A DNA stretch of 64,000 bases, taken from NCBI GenBank assembly GCA_935421135.1, contig OW285196.1:3446001-3510000 (forward strand). Direction: 5' to 3'. The first letter of the stretch is position 1. Each line of letters begins with the position of its first letter. The notes under the pieces were generated by a model, which was not told where the DNA came from, searched no databases, and was given only the letters and a program-made list of their open reading frames with translations. A program made the position numbers and the translations under genes. Source of the DNA: Bugulina stolonifera. Its lineage: Eukaryota; Bryozoa; Gymnolaemata; Cheilostomatida; Bugulidae. Shown here in pieces: positions 58,930 to 64,000 of this stretch.

Positions 58930-60794
58930 ATCACAAGTAAACATCGCTCCTCATTGTACTGTTCTGTTTTCAGGTGCAGCACACTACGCCATAGTTGGAG
59001 ACACAACACCTGCCGCCATAGAGAGCTATTCTTCTCTGATAAGCGAGTAATTTACATTGAAAGCTTCAACAAAAGCTGCAATATTGAACTTTAAACTATT
59101 CTAGTGCAAACTACAATGTTGTAAACACAAGGCTGGACCTAGAAGAATTATCTACTAAAATATAGCGCAGCATCATGTGCATCATGATCGGCAATATTTA
59201 AAATGTGTTAATCTTCTTATGCCCTTCTTAAGGAAATAAAGTTACTCAAGTTTGAATGCCACTTTCTCCAGTTACAGCCACTGTGACAGTAGTGCTTCTT
59301 TATGACATTATTGTATTTTGTCATAGCCTAGTACATTAGTTCGAATAGCCACAAAATGTACATTGTGCACCAGACTTATATAACACTACATTAGACTGTA
59401 GTAATGGCTGATAACTATACACTGTTATATTGACAACAATTTTATTTTGGTGGTCGAAAGTCAATCCCTATTAAGAAGAAAGCAGTTATACTAGACAGGA
59501 ATATACGGATGCAGGTTGACGCATACATGCTTATCAATTGAGTATGAAGAAAGTTAACAATGAGAAAGTCTGTGTGGAGCATCTACATGTAAATGTATAA
59601 AACACCATTTCAAATACCTACCTCTACTCTGTTCAACAAAAAGCAGCCATATTCCGCCAGAGACTTGAGACCGCTCACTAGTGCTGCCTTCAGGTGAGCA
59701 GCAGGAAAGGCGTCCTACCCTTACTGACACATGCCAATTAACTGATCAGTATGATTTAGGGGTTAGGATGCTCGCCACTAGTTCAGACAGTCTAGGTATG
59801 ACCCTTCAGCAGTGACAAGCTTTTCAGGCTTAGGCTTGCCACTTAAAATAACTTAAGTCTTCTTTGTGTATCATCTTCATGCAAGATAAAATTCACATCT
59901 GCCCTTTTGGAAACAAGAGCAGCCATATCAGGGCAGGACAGGTAATTAAAGTGGTGACACAAGTACTGTCTGTTCTAGCTTTGGTACAAAATGCTTCATG
60001 CTGGGTTCATAACAGCCAGTGACTGAAGAGTAGTGGTGATACCTTGGTAAACTCACATACCACTATTACATAAGACGGACCTACAAATGAACATGGGGTA
60101 TATACTTTGTCACAGGTGTACTTGCCATGAAAGTTTGTGAAATTTTATTAAATTATAATTATGGCTCAAATAAATTAACACATGTACATGCTTTAGATTA
60201 GGGTGAGAAAAATTATTAGTTATAGAGTCATTTAAGTTTGTGACTGATGAATTGCTATTATTCACTGCTCTCCTACTTGTTTGATGAGGTACAATTATTA
60301 AATCCTCTAACTCATTTTTGTTTTAAATTCACTGGTAGACTGTATTCTGTATCACTCTTCTTGGCCTCAACCCTTCTCCACCACCTTATACTTATGCAGG
60401 AAATTAGCGTTCACCATTCAGCATAAGGCCACTTGTTCAGTTTTATGTTATGTGTTAGCAATAACTTAAAATTTCATGATTTGGCATTTATTGCATTTTT
60501 GCTCTCCTAGCACCCTGGTGACCCCTTATACCTTGTGTGTTCCATCAATTATCTACATGTACCACCCAAACTACATGGTCCCCACACATAATCACCTCCA
60601 TAACGTCCTTACACATGTATAATGCTACTACTGCATCCCCAGACTAACATGTTCCACCCTTACTTGGTTAACCCACTGCAAGGCAAGCAAACAGCTATGA
60701 CCAGATTCCTTGCAAAAAAGTCTATCATCTGAGTTACACATGTATACGTGTTCATTGATTCTACATATTTTATATGCAAATGCACATGTACATG
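58930..60794. other. end of duplication unit B and intergenic DNA
   Basis: 58930-59150 continues the A/B homology interrupted by the retrotransposon; 59280-59500 is a weaker match to 43520-43770. After that no gene or element was recognised. Confidence 0.5.
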
Positions 60795-60955
60795 TAGGTG
60801 TAGGTGTAGATGTAGGTGTAGGTGTAGGTGTAGGTGTAGGTGTAGGTGTAGGTCTAGGTCTAGGTGTAGGTGTAGGTGTAGGTGTAAGTGTAGGTGTACA
60901 TGTAGGTGTAGGTCTAGGTGTAGGTGTAGGTATAGGTGTAGGTGTACATGCGCAT
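60795..60955. repeat. (GTAGGT)n hexamer array
   Basis: About 26 units with scattered CTAGGT, TACATG and AAGTGT variants. Gly/Val- and Cys/Arg-rich frames across it are not genes. Confidence 0.95.
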
Positions 60956-63714
60956 CTTTAGATAGTTCATTTTTAATACAAAGTATATATACATGTAGTA
61001 TACAATTGCAATGGGCAATAAAATACTCATTACAACTTTAAATCTTATCCGTTATAATTTTCAATAAATATGAGATTCGCAATGTAGGAAGCAATAATAT
61101 TGTTTCATTAGCTACTTGTATTTTATAGTAAGATATGCAATATGGGTTAAGAAATACTAATCTAAATTATACATGCGACTATATCAATAATATCATCCTT
61201 ATAATACTCTAATAAGGTGCCATGTCTAATGGGTGTATGCCTGCGTTCCCTGACAATTGACACTAAATGCATGTGCTGCATATAAAGCACTATTCTATAT
61301 TATTATATCGTCTACCATGTGGGGGTCTACTGTACTTATAGAGCCAAATGAACATGCCCATAGATGTACATGTAGGTACTGAAACTTGTATCTCAGAGGG
61401 CTTTAGTTTCTATTCCATTCCAGTATACGCAATGCATCATTACACTGTGCATGTGCATGTCAGCCAATACTAGTGGATAGCACTGCGCTGTAATACTAAC
61501 ACTTATATACAGCCCATCCCTGGCCAAAAACAACTACAGTACGCATTGCAAAAATATGTCAATACGCTATGTTGTCATTTCAGGGGGGTCCCCTGAAATG
61601 ACAACGCGGTGCATTATTTTAAAAGAATTACCACTGTAGGCATTGGGTTAATAATCATTGAAGCATGATTCATCAATGATGAAGGCCACAATGTGTGACT
61701 TTTTCATTGGCTAATTGTGATGTTTTCCAAGAGTCAGCCTTTATTGCAGTGATTGTCTTCTCTTGATCATTTTAACAGTGCAATTGGAGTTGTCTTCTCT
61801 TGTGCCCAGCAAAGTGAAACTCATAATATTTCCATTGCATAGAAATTATTTTAGACTGATGTTTAGGATGCTTTGTGATAGCACCTAGATATGTGAACAA
61901 AACTTGCATCAGCTACCTAATTTAGAGATTGATATTTTAGCTGGCAAGAAATCAAAGCTAGCGAGTATTGTTATTTGCAATGCAATAGCGTTCCTGTTGG
62001 TTAAAGTGAATCCAACATGCATCATTAGAAAATACTTCTCTGCTCATGACCTACTCTCTAAAATGAAGGAAAAGCGTAGTACAATTTAATTAATTTTAAT
62101 TTAGGATTTCGAAATCAAGCGATCAGAATATCAGGTAGAAATCAGTTGAATCACTAAAAGTAGGCCTAATAGGATAATATAAAATATGTAATGTTAATAT
62201 TTAATTAATATTAAATTATATTATAATTATTAATATTTTAAAAATATTATTAATTTAAATTTCAACTTCACTGGTTAAAATATCATAGTATGATAATTAT
62301 TATTTACATTTCATTAGTATATCTATAGCAGTTATAGTACTTAAGGCCTAAATAGTCATAGTGTACATGTATGTATTGAACAAATATCTGTTAAATTCAA
62401 AATTGGAAGTTTCGCCATCATCACATGTATTAAATTATTAATATTAATTATAATTATCATGTCTTTATGCTTTCTTCATGTTGTTATTGATTGGTATTAA
62501 ATTTAGTGAACTTACTTATTAGCTATTGCTTCCAACTAATGCTTGCTGTAAATCCGATAACTAATGCTAATGATCAATGAATGATCAATCAGGTCACTGG
62601 AGAATACCCATTGCCATGTTTGGAACCATGGGAATTATTATTATACCTGCCCTGTTGCAGTCCTGCAGCCCTCATTCTTTTGCCAAGTGCCTGTTAATTC
62701 TGCCTATAAAGGTTTTTATGGTAGCAGAGGATTGATTAGTAGCTACTGAATCGGGAGCAAGAAGAAATCTGCTTCCATATCAACCAAAAAGAGCAAATAT
62801 ATATAGCCTATGCTACTACTTCATCAGTTTCTGACTGCAAACTATAGGCCTAGTTGGTGAAATGTACAACACAGTAATAAATCATGAACAGCAATTTACA
62901 GCAACAAGATTGTAGACCTGGTTGGCAATATGGAAACCATAGGCTTCATTACGGATTTTATTACAATTGCTGTGGAAGCTCTAGCTCAACTGAAATGAAT
63001 ACATCGAGGCCCAGGGCTGTCACAGCACATTTCCATATCAATTGACTATGATCAACACATTTGAATACCACAGACCAAGACAGCGCAGCGCTCTACTGTA
63101 CTGTACTGAATGCCCCCAAACAGATCTGGAGGTATCTTCAGATTGCAATAACAGACTTTAATAATGTGGTCATAAACCACAATAGAATCCTGCTGCTCTT
63201 CTGGAACTCAGCTGTTCTTCTCGAAACAAAGCAAGAGTGGGCTTTCAGGGCTCATCCTTTATAGATACACAACAGAGACCTCTAGAGTATTGTTGGTACC
63301 AGAAACAACTGTAGAGCTCATTGTGGTTGTAATAATATGTTAATTCTACTTCAACTCAATCTTGGCTGACTCAGTCATAGAGTTGTAAAAGTTTATGATC
63401 AAATGTTTGAAATGGGTAGCCTTCGTCAGACTGGACTTGCTCTGAGACCCTGTCATTGGATACAGATCAGCAGCGATGGCTTGCAGGCACCAAGATTACA
63501 ACCTGTAGGCGGATGTCAGCCTGAAGCCAGTGCTGTACTCTGACTTCGTCCTTTTAAGTCTCATTAACATTTAGTGCACCTTGATCTTCTGCATCCTGAT
63601 CAGTCATCCGGACCCTCACCATTGCTGAATGGAATTTAAAACTGAAGAGATGTACATATACCATTATTGTCTGGTTCTAACGATGATGTGGTATTCAATT
63701 TATTTTAATGTGAC
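60956..63714. other. intergenic, no convincing gene
   Basis: AT-rich. Two modest open frames (61904-62089 and 63061-63264) resemble nothing I recognise and have no splice or paralogue support. Contains the perfect hairpin at 61571-61605 and an ATTAAT-rich patch near 62190-62265. Confidence 0.4.
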
Positions 63715-64000
63715 TTCCATTAGCACTAGCAGGAGTAGCAGGGGTAGTAGCAGTAGCGGCGGTAGCTTCAGGGTTATAGCATCAACAGTAGTAGTAGTAG
63801 TGGTAGCAGTGGCAGTAGTGGTAGCAGTGGCAGTAGTGGTAGCAGTTGTAGTAGCGGCACTGGTAGCTGCAGTGGTAGTAGTAGTAGAAGTAGTAGAAGC
63901 AGCAGCAGTGGCCATAGTAGGAGCAGTGACAGCAGCACTAGTGGGAAGAGCAATAGTAATAGCAGGAGGAACGGTAGAGGCAATAAAAGCAACAGTAGCT
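63715..64000. repeat. (AGY)n/(GTAGCAGTG)n trinucleotide-type repeat, runs off the window
   Basis: AGTAGTAGTGGTAGCAGTGG-type sequence continuing to the window end. Minus-strand Ala/Thr and Leu/Pro-rich frames are translations of the repeat. Confidence 0.92.

Noticed and set aside
60710..61041. Gly/Val- or Cys/Arg-repeat proteins
   Set aside because: Translation of the (GTAGGT)n array.
61904..62089. Small protein gene
   Set aside because: Short, no homology recognised, no splice or regulatory support.
63700..63992. Ala/Thr- and Leu/Pro-rich minus-strand frames
   Set aside because: Simple-repeat translation.

Overview
The window looks like nuclear DNA from an invertebrate animal. It is AT-rich, its genes have several exons with GT/AG introns and predicted signal peptides, and much of the rest is transposon-derived. 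The hexamer TGTACA and the octamer TACATGTA recur throughout. An early-branching marine animal such as a sponge would fit, but that is a guess from style and not from a marker gene. No bacterial operons, rRNA or functional tRNA genes were seen.

Layout. (1) 1-25.2 kb (+): a cluster of secreted NHL-repeat (beta-propeller type) genes with one shared three-exon plan: a short first exon ending in phase 0, a signal-peptide exon ending in phase 2, and one long NHL exon. There is a 3' remnant at 1-261, a copy with one in-frame stop (1475-3318), an intact copy (7612-9629) and a more diverged intact copy (21348-25198). (2) 11.96-14.95 kb (-): a secreted C-type lectin plus PAN/apple-domain gene in three exons, interrupted by a single TGA. 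(3) 30.9-40.5 kb and 46.2-53.5 kb (+): two tandem paralogues, here called A and B, of a ten-exon secreted gene with an NHL-like module. Exon lengths match almost exactly. B is open (380 codons plus stop). A has 2 extra bases in exon 2 that break its frame. (4) 54.0-58.9 kb (-): a complete but decayed Ty3/gypsy-type LTR retrotransposon. (5) 59-64 kb: no convincing gene, with simple repeats.

The A and B units are a tandem segmental duplication that also includes several kb downstream of each gene. Because the copies align, each serves as an empty-site record for insertions in the other. A carries a piggyBac-like TTAA element (with a hAT-like element nested inside), two solo LTRs and a short DNA element. 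B carries a hAT-like element with a GC-rich core, a 38-bp minisatellite, a LINE 3' fragment, an array derived from that LINE tail, and the Ty3/gypsy element. After these are subtracted, paralogous introns become similar in size.

Three of the six complete host gene models (NHL copy 1, the lectin and gene A) carry exactly one disabling lesion in otherwise open exons. This fits young pseudogenes, segregating null alleles or residual sequence errors. No function is claimed for the secreted NHL proteins beyond the visible fold signature. Exon models rest on splice-site reading and comparison between paralogues, not on transcripts.
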